From contig DCUJ01000013.1 of the NCBI GenBank assembly GCA_002328495.1, forward strand, positions 62,001-126,000: a stretch of DNA of 64,000 nucleotides. Reading direction: 5' to 3'. Position numbers and translations under genes: made by a program. Under the pieces are notes generated by a model that saw only the letters and a list, made by a program, of their open reading frames with translations, made no database searches and had not been told where the DNA came from. Each line of letters begins with the position of its first letter. Position 1 is the first letter of the stretch. Below, piece by piece: positions 25,959 through 35,389 of this stretch. The DNA is from Sulfurospirillum sp. UBA2217 (GTDB lineage Bacteria; Campylobacterota; Campylobacteria; Campylobacterales; Sulfurospirillaceae).

Positions 25959-27245
25959 ATGAAAGCAATAGTGGAACATTTTAAGACGATTAGCGCAATT
26001 CCTCGGTGTAGTTTTGAAGCATCTTTAATGAAAGAGTATCTTGTTTCATTTGCTCAAAAATGTGGTTGCAAAGTGTATGTGGATGAGGTGGGAAATGTCT
26101 TATGCTCTAAAGGAAAACCCACAATTTGTTTGCAAGCCCATTACGATATGGTGTGCATTGGGGAGAGTAAAACTATTGAACTTGTGCAAGAAGGAACACT
26201 TTTAAGGGCTAAAAATTCGACACTCGGTGCTGATAATGGCATGGGTATGGCACTCATGTTTTGGGCGATGGAAACGTATGGAAATGTAGAATGCCTTTTT
26301 ACTGCGGATGAAGAAGTGGGACTTATTGGAGCATCTTATTTTAAAGAGCCATTGCAGGCACGCTATGTGCTAAACCTTGATTCTGAAACGGAAGGTGAAA
26401 TTTGTATAGGATGTGCAGGAGGCGTGGACGTGATCGCTTCATTGCCTTTTTCGAGTATTGCTATTCCTTCTGGGGCACAGCTTTATGCCGTGAACGCGGA
26501 GGGATTTTTAGGAGGACATTCAGGCATTGATATTGACAAACAGATTCCTTCAGCCATTAAGGTTTTGGCACATGAACTGTTAAAAACATCGTGTACGCTT
26601 ATCCATTTTGAAGGAGGCGATAGACGCAATGCCATTGCTAAAAGTGCTAAAGCCATTGTAGCGACCCATGAGCCTTTGGATTTTGACGATAAACGCTTAC
26701 ATGTAACGCTATTGGAAGAGGGCAGTTACACGGAGGCACTTAAAGAATCAACGCATATCTTAAAGCTCTTAAGCGGTTTTGCACAAGGGGTACGCGCATG
26801 GGATAGATTCCTTGATATGCCTCTTTCTAGCATCAATATGGGGCTTGTACGCATTGAAAAAGGGCATGTACGTTTTGATTGTGCTGCGCGGGCGATGGAC
26901 GATGAAAATTTAGCTATACTTGCAGACGAAACGCAGGCTTTTTTTGAAGCACTTGGGTGTGATGTGGGACAAGAGCATTGGCATGGGGCATGGAAACCTG
27001 ATGCGGGCGATTTTGCACACAGGATTAAAGCCATTATGCAAACACTCTACCCCGATGTTTGTATGTATGCTGTGCATGCTGGGCTTGAATGTGGTGAGTT
27101 AATAGCAAAGCAAACCAAAAAGATTGAGGCTGTGTCGATTGGTCCAACGATTCGGTACCCACATTCGCTTAGAGAAGAGTGTGATTTGGACTCCGTAGCA
27201 CGTATGCGTGTGATTCTTGAAAAAATTATGAATGAGGTACATTAA
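25959..27245 (+). CDS. pepD: Cytosol non-specific (beta-Ala-His) dipeptidase PepD
   Basis: M20-family zinc dipeptidase: HYDMVCIG near residue 67, GADNGMGMA near 98 and DEEVGLIGAS near 130 give the metal and catalytic residues; 428 residues. Start taken at the ATG at 25959, preceded by AAGGGG; a longer frame reaches 25917 but adds residues not expected for the family. Palindrome at 26697-26706 reads as LHVT. The next gene starts two bases after its stop. Confidence 0.9.
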   Translation: MKAIVEHFKTISAIPRCSFEASLMKEYLVSFAQKCGCKVYVDEVGNVLCSKGKPTICLQAHYDMVCIGESKTIELVQEGTLLRAKNSTLGADNGMGMALMFWAMETYGNVECLFTADEEVGLIGASYFKEPLQARYVLNLDSETEGEICIGCAGGVDVIASLPFSSIAIPSGAQLYAVNAEGFLGGHSGIDIDKQIPSAIKVLAHELLKTSCTLIHFEGGDRRNAIAKSAKAIVATHEPLDFDDKRLHVTLLEEGSYTEALKESTHILKLLSGFAQGVRAWDRFLDMPLSSINMGLVRIEKGHVRFDCAARAMDDENLAILADETQAFFEALGCDVGQEHWHGAWKPDAGDFAHRIKAIMQTLYPDVCMYAVHAGLECGELIAKQTKKIEAVSIGPTIRYPHSLREECDLDSVARMRVILEKIMNEVH

Positions 27246-27246
27246 A

Positions 27247-27810
27247 ATGGCACTGATTAAATCGCTAGATATCGCTTTAGGAACAGTATTAGAGCCTTTT
27301 TCACTGGAAGATCCATTGGGAAATGTTTTGCACAGTGAAGCACTCTTTGGAAAAGGAGGGTTTATTATTGCGGTGATGTGCAACCATTGTCCCTATTCCA
27401 ATGCAATTTGGAAACGGTTGATTACGGTGGCAGATTTTGCTAAAAAGTTAGACATCACCACCGTTGCTATTAATCCTAACATTCATCCTAACTATCCAGA
27501 AGATTCACCTTCACACATGGTAGATAAAATAGAAGAGATGGGGATTGATTTTCCCTACCTTATCGATGAGCACCAACGCGTGGTTAAAAGTTTAGGTGCC
27601 GTATGCACACCCGATATTTTTCTCTTCGATGCAGAGCAAAAGCTCTATTATCATGGGCGTTTGGATGATAATTGGCAAGATGCTCGCAGTGTTAAAGATG
27701 AAGATTTAAGAGAAGCGGTCATGCATCTGTTTAGTAAGCAAGAAGCGCCTTCTTTGCAGTATCCCTCTCAAGGCTGTTCTATTAAATGGATAGAGACGGT
27801 TTTAGGTTAA
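27247..27810 (+). CDS. Thioredoxin-fold peroxiredoxin-like protein
   Basis: AhpC/TSA-redoxin family of the PRX-like group: MCNHCPYSNAIWKRL near residue 44 carries a CxxC pair where redoxins place their reactive cysteine, followed by YLIDEHQRVVKSLGAVCTPDIFLFD. 187 residues from the ATG at 27247, chosen because GAGGT lies 8 bases upstream; a frame extension to 27232 overlaps pepD. Cytosolic thiol peroxidase or disulfide reductase is the likely activity. Overlaps convergent nth by four bases. Confidence 0.82.
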   Translation: MALIKSLDIALGTVLEPFSLEDPLGNVLHSEALFGKGGFIIAVMCNHCPYSNAIWKRLITVADFAKKLDITTVAINPNIHPNYPEDSPSHMVDKIEEMGIDFPYLIDEHQRVVKSLGAVCTPDIFLFDAEQKLYYHGRLDDNWQDARSVKDEDLREAVMHLFSKQEAPSLQYPSQGCSIKWIETVLG

Positions 27811-28448
27811 ACTTTAAACCCCTCTTTGCTCTTGCAATAAGGGGTTAAAAAACAGTTTTCGCACAAAGGCTTCATTGCCTTGCACGTATATCGACCAAAA
27901 AGTACCATTGCTTGGTGAAGTGTATCAAGCTCTGTTTTAAAAACTTTTGTCAGTTCTTCTTCTGTTTTTATCGCGCTCTTAGCACTGCTTAAACCCAATC
28001 GATGCGCTACTCTAAACACATGTGTATCAACCGCCATAAGATTAGCTTTGGTGTATTCTATCATCACTACATGGGCTGTTTTTTGTCCCACCCCTGCTAG
28101 TCCAACGAGGGCTTTTTCATCCAAGGGAATTTCACCGTTGTGTACTTCAACCACTTTTTGAGCCATTTTGATAAGATTGGTGGCTTTGTTATTGAAAAAT
28201 GAACATGAGTTGATTAGCGATTTTATATCTTCAAGATTGGCGTTGGAAAGTGTAACAACATCTGGAAAACGTGCAAATAAAGCAGGGGTGATGAGGTTAA
28301 CGCGTTTGTCTGTGCATTGCGCAGAGAGCATCACACATACGAGGAGTTCATAAAGATTTGTATAGTTTAATTCTGTGACAGCGTTATTAAAATGCTCTAA
28401 GAAAAGAGCCTTGATAGCGGCTATTTCTTTTTGAGTGGCTTTTTTCAT
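27807..28448 (-). CDS. nth: Endonuclease III Nth
   Basis: DNA glycosylase/AP lyase for oxidised pyrimidines. Helix-hairpin-helix LVGLAGVGQKTAHVVM with the catalytic lysine, VDTHVFRVAHRLG with the catalytic aspartate, and the C-terminal [4Fe-4S] ligands C-x6-C-x2-C-x5-C (CKAMKPLCENCFLTPYC). Start set at the ATG at 28448, preceded by AAAGAGG; a longer frame starts at 28463. 213 residues. Next to peb4 and fba as in C. jejuni. Confidence 0.95.
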   Translation of the reverse strand: MKKATQKEIAAIKALFLEHFNNAVTELNYTNLYELLVCVMLSAQCTDKRVNLITPALFARFPDVVTLSNANLEDIKSLINSCSFFNNKATNLIKMAQKVVEVHNGEIPLDEKALVGLAGVGQKTAHVVMIEYTKANLMAVDTHVFRVAHRLGLSSAKSAIKTEEELTKVFKTELDTLHQAMVLFGRYTCKAMKPLCENCFLTPYCKSKEGFKV

Positions 28449-28560
28449 GTTACCTCTTTGCAAATTTCAAAAAATTATAGCTAAATTGACTCTTTGTTTA
28501 AGAAATCATAATAAGATTTGGGATACAATACGCGAAATTATTATTTTGAAAAGGAAATGA

Positions 28561-29376
28561 GTGAAAAAAGTTATTTTAAGTGGCATCGCAGCGGCGGTTT
28601 TAGGTGTGAGTTTGAATGCAGCAGTTTACGCAACCGTAAATGGTGAAGATGTGGTTGACCAAGATATCGCAGTACTTATGAGAGCCATGCAGGGTGCAAA
28701 GTTTGAAGATTTACCCGCAGATGCAAAACAAAAGATTGTTGAACAAGCGGTTGAGCGTAAATTATTAACCTCTGAAGCCAATAAAAGTGGCATTGAAAAA
28801 GATAAAGAGTACCTTGAAGCCTTAAAACGTATCAAGGGTGATTTGGCACTTGAAATGTGGATGAAAAAAATCTATGATGGCGTGAAAGTCGATGCAAAAG
28901 ATGTCAAGGATTATTACGATAAAAATGCCGATAAATTTATGCAACCCGCAACCATTAAAGCGCGCCACATACTCTTGAAAACAGAAGAAGAAGCCAAAGA
29001 GGTTATTAAACAACTTGATGGTTTAAGTGGACAAAAGCTGACCGATAAATTCACAGAACTTGCGAGTACTAAATCTATTGATCCAAGTGCTAAACAAAAC
29101 AGTGGTGATTTAGGTTCGTTCTCCCCCAATCAAATGGTAAAACCTTTTGCAGATGCAGCAGTTGCTTTGAAAAAAGGTGAGTTTACAAAAGCACCTGTTC
29201 AAACACAATTTGGTTTTCATGTCATTTTAAAAGAAGATGCAAAAGAGTCACAAAAAGCGACGTTTGACATGGTTAAAGGTCAAATCGAAGGCGGTTTAAA
29301 AATGGAAAAATTCCGTGTTCAAGTGGCAGACAAAGCAAAAGGCTTACGTTCAAAAGCAAAAGTAACCATTAAGTAA
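28561..29376 (+). CDS. peb4: PEB4-type periplasmic peptidyl-prolyl isomerase/chaperone
   Basis: Signal peptide ending near SLNA-AVYA, SurA-like N-terminal chaperone helices, then a parvulin domain (IKARHILLKTEEEAKEVIKQL ... GDLGSFSPNQMVKPFADAAVALKKGEFTK ... GFHVILKED). 271 residues with a GTG start after AAAAGGAA. In Campylobacter the homologue (Cj0596) helps outer-membrane protein assembly and adhesion. TACAAT at 28524-28529 is a plausible -10. fba follows 29 bases later. Confidence 0.9.
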   Translation: MKKVILSGIAAAVLGVSLNAAVYATVNGEDVVDQDIAVLMRAMQGAKFEDLPADAKQKIVEQAVERKLLTSEANKSGIEKDKEYLEALKRIKGDLALEMWMKKIYDGVKVDAKDVKDYYDKNADKFMQPATIKARHILLKTEEEAKEVIKQLDGLSGQKLTDKFTELASTKSIDPSAKQNSGDLGSFSPNQMVKPFADAAVALKKGEFTKAPVQTQFGFHVILKEDAKESQKATFDMVKGQIEGGLKMEKFRVQVADKAKGLRSKAKVTIK

Positions 29377-29405
29377 TTCCAAAACCAATATCAAAAGGTC
29401 TATCC

Positions 29406-30482
29406 ATGGTAAATAGTAAGATTTTTGATTGTGTGAAACCAGGAGTTTTAAGTGGTGATGATGTGCAAAAAGTGTTTGCTATCGCTAAAGCAAACCATTT
29501 TGCACTACCCGCGGTAAACGTTGTGGGAACCAATTCTATCAATGCCGTAATGGAAGCGGCAAAAGTGGCTAATTCTCCTATTATTGTTCAGTTTTCTAAC
29601 GGGGGAGCTGAATTTTACGCGGGAAAAGGTGTGAGTGGGCTTCAAGCAGGAGTATTAGGCGCCATTAGTGGCGCTTTACACGTCCACACGTTAGCAGAGG
29701 CGTATGGGATTGCGGTGATTCTTCATACTGACCATGCGGCACGTAAACTGTTACCATGGATTGATGCGCTTTTGGAAGCGAGTGAGTCCCATTTTGCAAA
29801 AGTGGGAAAACCACTGTATAGCTCACACATGCTGGACCTTTCCGAAGAGCCTTTAGAGCAAAACATTCAAACCTGTGTAGAGTACTTAAAGCGTATGTCT
29901 AAAATGGGGATGACTTTAGAAATCGAGCTTGGGTGTACGGGTGGCGAAGAAGATGGTGTAGATAACACCCATATGGACAACTCAGCCCTTTATACCCAGC
30001 CTCAAGATGTGGCGTATGCCTATGAAGCGTTGATGAAAATAAGTCCTAACTTTACCATTGCAGCTTCTTTTGGCAATGTGCATGGGGTGTATAAACCAGG
30101 AAATGTACATTTGACCCCTAAAATTTTGGACAATTCACAAAAATACATCGAAGAAAAATATAAAACAACATTTAAACCTGTCAATTTTGTTTTTCACGGA
30201 GGAAGTGGCAGTGAGTTAGCTGACATTCGTGAAGCAGTGAGTTACGGTGTGATTAAGATGAACATTGACACCGATACCCAGTGGGCATTTTGGGAAGGAA
30301 CGAAGGGTTATGTTGAAAAATACGCACCTTACCTTCAAGGGCAAATCGGTAATCCTGAAGGGGAAGATAAACCCAATAAAAAATACTATGATCCACGCAA
30401 ATGGCTTCGTTCAGGCGAAGAAGCGGTGAAAAATCGTTTGTTAAAAGCATACGAAGATCTCAATTGTCTCAACAGAAATTAA
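29406..30482 (+). CDS. fbaA: Class II fructose-bisphosphate aldolase
   Basis: Zinc-dependent aldolase for glycolysis/gluconeogenesis; campylobacters lacking phosphofructokinase use it mainly toward sugars. LHTDHAA holds the zinc histidine (near residue 110), ELGCTGGEEDGVDNT and VFHGGSGS are family signatures. 358 residues, the class IIA length. Closed by a GC-rich hairpin at 30490-30510. Confidence 0.97.
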   Translation: MVNSKIFDCVKPGVLSGDDVQKVFAIAKANHFALPAVNVVGTNSINAVMEAAKVANSPIIVQFSNGGAEFYAGKGVSGLQAGVLGAISGALHVHTLAEAYGIAVILHTDHAARKLLPWIDALLEASESHFAKVGKPLYSSHMLDLSEEPLEQNIQTCVEYLKRMSKMGMTLEIELGCTGGEEDGVDNTHMDNSALYTQPQDVAYAYEALMKISPNFTIAASFGNVHGVYKPGNVHLTPKILDNSQKYIEEKYKTTFKPVNFVFHGGSGSELADIREAVSYGVIKMNIDTDTQWAFWEGTKGYVEKYAPYLQGQIGNPEGEDKPNKKYYDPRKWLRSGEEAVKNRLLKAYEDLNCLNRN

Positions 30483-30489
30483 ATCGTAT

Positions 30490-30510
30490 GAAGCCTCTCT
30501 TTGAGGCTTC
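30490..30510 (+). terminator. Hairpin after fbaA
   Basis: GAAGCCTC and GAGGCTTC form a perfect 8-base stem with a 5-base loop, followed by AGCTCTTT and then the TTACATGTAA that overlaps the next start codon. Confidence 0.7.
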
Positions 30511-30525
30511 AGCTCTTTACATGTA

Positions 30526-31401
30526 ATGTCCCTCTCCCCATCTCCCTTTCAAAAACATTGCTTGAATGGAACGACGTTTTATATTAAACGCGACGACCTT
30601 CTTGACCCTAACTTTTCAGGCAATAAAGCACGTAAGTTTTACCATTTTTTAGTGCACGATTTTCCTCATATCACGCGGGTGATAAGCTATGGCTCCAACC
30701 AATCCAATGCCATGTACTCCTTGTCTGTTTTAGCACAGATGAAGGGCTGGGAGTTTTTGTATTATTGTGATCATATCCCAAAAACATTAAAAGAGAATCC
30801 CTCTGGAAATTACAAATATGCATTACAAAATAATATGAAAATAATGGAATCCATACATAAATACGATGATTCACTAAAACAAATGGATTCAGTTTCTTTA
30901 CATGTAGAAGAGGGAGGACGTCAAAAAGAAGCAGAGGAGGGTATTCGATTATTGGCAGATGAACTTCTTTTTGACATCGCGCACGTGGGGATTGAACAGC
31001 CTTATATTTTCCTCCCTTCTGGTACAGGTACAACCGCACTTTTTTTGCAAAAACATTTGCCTTACCCCGTCTTTACATGCAGCTGTGTGGGGGATAGCGT
31101 GTATTTGCAAAAGCAGTTTGAAATGTTGGCAGAGGGTCATTTTCCAACCATACTCACGTCTGAAAAAAAGTATCATTATGGTAAATTATATGTAGAATTA
31201 TATGTATTATGGGAGACACTTAGGCGAGAAATGGGGATTGAGTTTGATTTGGTGTATGACCCTGTGGGATGGAAAGTACTTTTAGAGCATCTCCAATATT
31301 TAAGAGGAACACCTATTTATATTCATCAAGGTGGACTCTTGGGTAATGTTTCGATGGAAGAGCGCTATAAGCGAAAAATAACTATAATAAACGGTCAATG
31401 A
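30526..31401 (+). CDS. ACC deaminase / D-cysteine desulfhydrase family PLP protein
   Basis: Tryptophan-synthase-beta-fold PLP enzyme: YIKRDDLLDPNFSGNKARKF holds the Schiff-base lysine (near residue 33), SYGSNQSNAMYSLS binds substrate, FLPSGTGTTAL binds the phosphate. 291 residues, short for the family (320-340). It may act on D-cysteine or 1-aminocyclopropane-1-carboxylate. The start codon's A is the last base of a TTACATGTAA (30517-30526) and no clear ribosome site precedes it. Followed by hisD after 10 bases. Confidence 0.8.
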   Translation: MSLSPSPFQKHCLNGTTFYIKRDDLLDPNFSGNKARKFYHFLVHDFPHITRVISYGSNQSNAMYSLSVLAQMKGWEFLYYCDHIPKTLKENPSGNYKYALQNNMKIMESIHKYDDSLKQMDSVSLHVEEGGRQKEAEEGIRLLADELLFDIAHVGIEQPYIFLPSGTGTTALFLQKHLPYPVFTCSCVGDSVYLQKQFEMLAEGHFPTILTSEKKYHYGKLYVELYVLWETLRREMGIEFDLVYDPVGWKVLLEHLQYLRGTPIYIHQGGLLGNVSMEERYKRKITIINGQ

Positions 31402-31411
31402 AGGAGAAATA

Positions 31412-32704
31412 ATGTTACTTTTAAAAACAGACACGCCTAACTTTAATGCTCACTTTGAAGAACTTTTACGCCGTGGGCATATGGATATGGACAATGTCTC
31501 TCAAATAGTCTCGACTATTCTTACGGAGATTAAAACGCAGGGCAATGGTGCTCTTAAAGTGCATGTTGAAAAATTTGATCAATGGCACGTTGAAAATGAT
31601 ACTGCACTAGAAGTGTGTACCACGCAGATGAAAAAAGCCTACGATGCTCTTGACGTGAAATTAAGAGATGCCTTAGAGCTTGCGTATAAACGCATTTATG
31701 CTTACCATGAAAAATTGATGCCAAAATCATGGCTTGATTTTGAAGATAATGGTACCGTATTAGGGCAAAAAGTCACACCCGTGGACAGAGCTGGGCTTTA
31801 CATTCCTGGGGGTAAAGCTGCCTATCCAAGCTCACTCTTGATGAATGCTATTCCTGCATTGGTAGCAGGGGTTAAAGAAATCGTTGTTTGCACTCCCGCT
31901 CCTCACAATGAACTTAATCCACTCCTCTTAGCAGCCATGCATTTGTGTGGTATCAAAAGAGCATTTAAAGTAGGAGGAGCCAGTGCTATTGGTGCAATGG
32001 CGTATGGAACGCAGAGTATTCCGAAAGTTGATGTTATAACGGGTCCTGGAAATATCTTTGTGGCAACGGCAAAAAAGCTTGTGTTTGGTGACGTCAATAT
32101 CGATATGATAGCAGGTCCTAGCGAAATTGGTATTTTGGCTGATGAGAGTGCCAATCCTCACTTTTTAGCGATTGATTTACTCTCCCAAGCCGAACACGAT
32201 GAGATGGCCAGTTCTATTTTGATCACACCTTCTTTGGAACTTGCGCTCAAGACGCGAAAAGAAGTTTATGTATGGCTAGAAACGTTAGATAGAAAAGCGA
32301 TTGCTGAAGTTTCTATTAAAGAGCGTGGAGCCATCATTGTCACACAAAGTATGGATGAAGCGGTTGATTTGATGAACCAAATTGCACCCGAGCATTTGGA
32401 AATTGTTACTGAACACCCGTTTGATTTACTCCCACGAATTCGCCATGCAGGAGCTATTTTTATGGGGACTTACACGCCTGAACCCATCGGCGATTATATT
32501 GCAGGGCCCAATCATACGCTCCCAACGGGTGGAACAGCGAAGTTTTATTCACCGTTGGGCGTTGAAAACTTCTTAAAACGCTCTTCCATCATCAGCATGA
32601 GTAAACAAGGTATGGATGAAATCGGTGAAGCGTGTGCGCTTTTAGCCCATACGGAGGGCTTAAGTGCGCATGAAGCCAGTGTTCGTGTACGCTTAGATAA
32701 GTAA
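31412..32704 (+). CDS. hisD: Histidinol dehydrogenase HisD
   Basis: Last two oxidations of histidine synthesis. Signatures: DRAGLYIPGGKAAYPSS (near residue 125), ITGPGNIFVATAKK, SQAEHDEMAS with the zinc/catalytic residues, and GPNHTLPTGGTA. 430 residues. Ribosome site AAGGAG. Not with other his genes in this window; sits between the PLP gene and panE, which starts two bases after its stop. Confidence 0.97.
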   Translation: MLLLKTDTPNFNAHFEELLRRGHMDMDNVSQIVSTILTEIKTQGNGALKVHVEKFDQWHVENDTALEVCTTQMKKAYDALDVKLRDALELAYKRIYAYHEKLMPKSWLDFEDNGTVLGQKVTPVDRAGLYIPGGKAAYPSSLLMNAIPALVAGVKEIVVCTPAPHNELNPLLLAAMHLCGIKRAFKVGGASAIGAMAYGTQSIPKVDVITGPGNIFVATAKKLVFGDVNIDMIAGPSEIGILADESANPHFLAIDLLSQAEHDEMASSILITPSLELALKTRKEVYVWLETLDRKAIAEVSIKERGAIIVTQSMDEAVDLMNQIAPEHLEIVTEHPFDLLPRIRHAGAIFMGTYTPEPIGDYIAGPNHTLPTGGTAKFYSPLGVENFLKRSSIISMSKQGMDEIGEACALLAHTEGLSAHEASVRVRLDK

Positions 32705-32706
32705 AG

Positions 32707-33648
32707 ATGACATTAGCGATTATTGGCGCAGGTGGGGTTGGAAGTTACTTCGGTGCAAAACTTTTAAGTGCGGGGCATGACGTTAGTTTTGTGGCACGTG
32801 GAGAACATTTACGTGCTATGCAAGAAAAAGGGTTACATGTAAGCCATCCTAGCCTTAAATTTGCGAGTAAGGTTGATGCGCTGGATATGCCTTCTTTAAT
32901 GAAGCGCAATCCCTCATCTTTTGATGCGCTTATTGTGCTCACTAAGTCGATGGAAACCCCTACGATTGCAAAGCAATTTTTAGGTTGGTTTGCTTCTGCT
33001 TCATCGTTTCCTTATGTTCTCTCGTTGCAAAATGGGGTTGAAAATGAAGCTATTTTGAGTGATTTTTTACCCAAAGAGTGTGTGATTGGTGGATTGACAC
33101 GCAAAATTGGTGCACATGTTATCAAACCAGGGGTTGTCGAAGCCGTGGGTATGGCTGAGACGATTTTGGGTGCTTTTGTGGAGAATGATAAAACGCATCT
33201 TTTTGTGCAAAAACTCTGTGATGTTTTGAATGAAGCCAACATCCCTACAACGGTAACGCCCGATATTGCTCAAGAACTTTGGAAAAAACTGATTATCAAC
33301 AACGGTGTGAATGCACTATGCGCACTTTTAGGCGTTAAAACAGGTGTTTTGATGCATCATCCTAAGCTTTCTTCATTGGTTTTTGGACTGATGCAAGAAA
33401 CCGCCAAAGCCGCACGCGTTTTACATGTAAATATCAGTGAGCAAGATGTAGGCGAGATGTTTGAGCTGATTAAGAGCTTTGATTCGATAAAACCCTCGAT
33501 GTTGGTTGATTTGGAGTATGGACGTGCTTTAGAAATCGAAGAGATATGCGGTGTGGTGATACGCATTTTAAATGAAGCGGGGCAGGATGCTCCTTATACA
33601 AAAACGATTGCTTTTTTACTTGAATTTAACTTGGAGGAGAAACGATGA
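32707..33648 (+). CDS. panE: 2-dehydropantoate 2-reductase PanE
   Basis: NADPH-dependent ketopantoate reduction for coenzyme A synthesis. Rossmann start AIIGAGGVGSYFGAKL, central LQNGVENE and the catalytic lysine in WKKLIINNGVNALCAL. 313 residues. Two palindromes: 32833-32842 (LHVS) and 33421-33430 (LHVN). The stop overlaps mogA (ATGA). Confidence 0.93.
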   Translation: MTLAIIGAGGVGSYFGAKLLSAGHDVSFVARGEHLRAMQEKGLHVSHPSLKFASKVDALDMPSLMKRNPSSFDALIVLTKSMETPTIAKQFLGWFASASSFPYVLSLQNGVENEAILSDFLPKECVIGGLTRKIGAHVIKPGVVEAVGMAETILGAFVENDKTHLFVQKLCDVLNEANIPTTVTPDIAQELWKKLIINNGVNALCALLGVKTGVLMHHPKLSSLVFGLMQETAKAARVLHVNISEQDVGEMFELIKSFDSIKPSMLVDLEYGRALEIEEICGVVIRILNEAGQDAPYTKTIAFLLEFNLEEKR

Positions 33649-34172
33649 AGGCAAAAATAGGCATTTTAACCATGTCGGACCGTGCCAGTGCGGGCATTTA
33701 CGAAGATTTGTCGGGTAAAGCTATTATTGAGACGCTGAATGCGTATTTGACTTCGGACTGGGAGAGTGTTTACCGAGTGATTCCTGATGTTCAACAAGGG
33801 ATAGAAATTGCCCTCAAAGAGATGGCAGACCTTGAGGGCTGTTGCCTCATCGTCACCACAGGAGGTACGGGACCTGCACTGCGTGACGTGACTCCTGAAG
33901 CCACCGAAGCGGTGTGTGAGAAGATGATGCCCGGTTTTGGAGAGCTCATGCGCCAAGTGAGCCTCAAGTATGTACCAACGGCTATTTTGTCACGACAAAC
34001 CGCAGGCATTCGTGGTAAAAGCTTGATTATCAATCTCCCGGGAAAACCCAAATCCATCCGCGAATGTTTAGACGCCGTTTTCCCTGCCGTACCGTATTGC
34101 ATCGACCTTTTAGAAGGCCCTTTTTTGACATGTAACGAAGAGGTCATCAAACCGTTTCGTCCTAAAAGCTAA
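33645..34172 (+). CDS. mogA: Molybdopterin adenylyltransferase MogA
   Basis: Adenylates molybdopterin before molybdenum insertion. ILTMSDRASAGIYEDLSGKAI start, TTGGTGPALRDVTPEAT core and the C-terminal NLPGKPKSIRECLDAVFPAVPYCIDLLEG match MoaB/Mog proteins. 175 residues. The last 54 bases (34116-34169) reappear, decayed, at 36364-36416, bracketing the accessory island. The end GPFLTCNEEVIKPF contains a near-match of the palindrome (TGACATGTAA). Confidence 0.94.
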   Translation: MKAKIGILTMSDRASAGIYEDLSGKAIIETLNAYLTSDWESVYRVIPDVQQGIEIALKEMADLEGCCLIVTTGGTGPALRDVTPEATEAVCEKMMPGFGELMRQVSLKYVPTAILSRQTAGIRGKSLIINLPGKPKSIRECLDAVFPAVPYCIDLLEGPFLTCNEEVIKPFRPKS

Positions 34173-34286
34173 TCGTATAATGATGGTTAGAATGTGTTAA
34201 ATAAAGGAAAGTTAAAGAGGATAGGCTACTTTTTTTACATGTAAAAGATTTATTGTCTAATTTCATTAAAGTAGCTTGTTCCCATT

Positions 34287-34676
34287 TTGCTCGTTTTTCA
34301 CAAGCAAAAAGTTAAAAGTTTAACTGACCCCTTTTTATCTCTTGTAGAGATGGGACACAAGAATGGTACCCATTGTTTCTTTGTAGCAGAAGACAGTGAA
34401 GGACAAGGGATAGGTGGACTGATAGGTTGTGTAGAGAAACACTTTTTTTCCGACCAAGTTGTTGAGAGCATCGTTCATTATGATGTATTACCTGAAAAAA
34501 GAATGAGTGGTGCAGCACTAAGACTTCTTAAAGCTTTTCGTACGTGGGCAGAAAATAGAGGTGCGGTTGAACTCTCTGCTGGAGTTAATAGTGGAGATGA
34601 GTATGAAAAGATGGATAAATTCTTCAAACGATTAGGTTTTAGTCCTGTTGGTGGCAATTATGCGTTGAAGCTTTAG
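34287..34676 (+). pseudogene. GNAT acetyltransferase, disrupted at its N-terminus
   Basis: The C-terminal GNAT core is visible (FFVAEDSEGQGIGGLIGC, ALRLLKAFRTWAENRGA, FFKRLGFSPVGGNYALKL). This frame opens at a TTG at 34287 with no ribosome site. A different frame just upstream (about 34205-34315) reads LLSNFIKVACSHFARFSQAK, the kind of segment that precedes this core in related proteins, then stops. A REP-like repeat (34306-34336) lies at the junction of the frames, so the gene appears broken by repeat insertion. Homology of the upstream frame is from memory of the family. Confidence 0.55.
34306..34336 (-). repeat. REP-like repeat, copy D
   Basis: On the minus strand this reads AGGGGTCAGTTAAACTTTTA followed by ACTTTTT, matching copies at 35509-35540, 35541-35576 and 36335-36363. 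It lies inside the acetyltransferase remnant. Confidence 0.7.
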
Positions 34677-34797
34677 CTTTACATGTAAAGGATGAAAATT
34701 TGCGTAAGTTTGAAAAAGAGTAACAATAAGGAGGGGTGATGCGTGAGAATCAGTGGCTTCAACTGGAGCTAAAAGTTTTACATGTAAAGGAGAGAAA

Positions 34798-35370
34798 ATG
34801 CGGTTAATGCAACAAAAATGGCTCATTATCATAGGCATGCTAATGATGCTTTGTGCTGGATGTGCAGTTGCACAACCAGGAGTCTTAACGTTTGATAAAC
34901 ATAATATCAAACTTGATTGCTATGATGCGAGCGATATGAAAATCAGTTATGGTAAGCATCAATCACATGGATTATATGAACGGGAGTATATCCCAGGACA
35001 CGAGCGTAAAGTTGCCCGTGCCAAACAACCAAGTGATGACACTAAATTTATAAATGGCGGAATGCTATATTATCGTGCTTTTGAAGGTCCACTCTATGTG
35101 CAGTGGCACGCACTCGATGATAGTGTTATAAAAACATCTGTTGATTTGGATGAGCTATTTCCAAATAAAATTATCCCGCATAAAGAAGACACTAAAAGGA
35201 TATATTGGCCGATTCCAACACCAAGGCTTCCATTTATAGTCATTGAAGTCAATAATCGTACCCTAAATATCTATAGTGATGTTGATATTCTTTTGTTGCC
35301 CGAGGATGGAAATGTTTCAAACAAAAAATCTCATCGCAATAGAGCCTTAGTCTTTTCAAAAACATATTAA
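34798..35370 (+). CDS. Predicted lipoprotein, 190 residues
   Basis: Signal peptide with lipobox (IIIGMLMMLCAGC) from the ATG at 34798, after AAAGGAGAG that directly follows a TTACATGTAA (34778-34787). The mature part reads like a Gram-negative surface or periplasmic protein with an immunoglobulin-like strand pattern (GPLYVQWHALDDSVIKTSVDLDELFPNKI, then RLPFIVIEVNNRTLNIYSDVDILL). It resembles DUF2931-like lipoproteins often found with phage or polymorphic-toxin gene sets, but I cannot confirm that. Followed by the 42-residue gene after 19 bases. Confidence 0.7.
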   Translation: MRLMQQKWLIIIGMLMMLCAGCAVAQPGVLTFDKHNIKLDCYDASDMKISYGKHQSHGLYEREYIPGHERKVARAKQPSDDTKFINGGMLYYRAFEGPLYVQWHALDDSVIKTSVDLDELFPNKIIPHKEDTKRIYWPIPTPRLPFIVIEVNNRTLNIYSDVDILLLPEDGNVSNKKSHRNRALVFSKTY

Positions 35371-35389
35371 ATATTAAAAGGAGGAATTT

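Noticed and set aside
34692..34807. Two tiny overlapping frames (15 codons at 34692-34739, 22 codons at 34739-34807), the second with a good AAGGAGG site
   Set aside because: Very short, overlap the leader of the lipoprotein gene, and the second simply reads through a TTACATGTAA (LHVK). More likely a leader or relic than independent genes.
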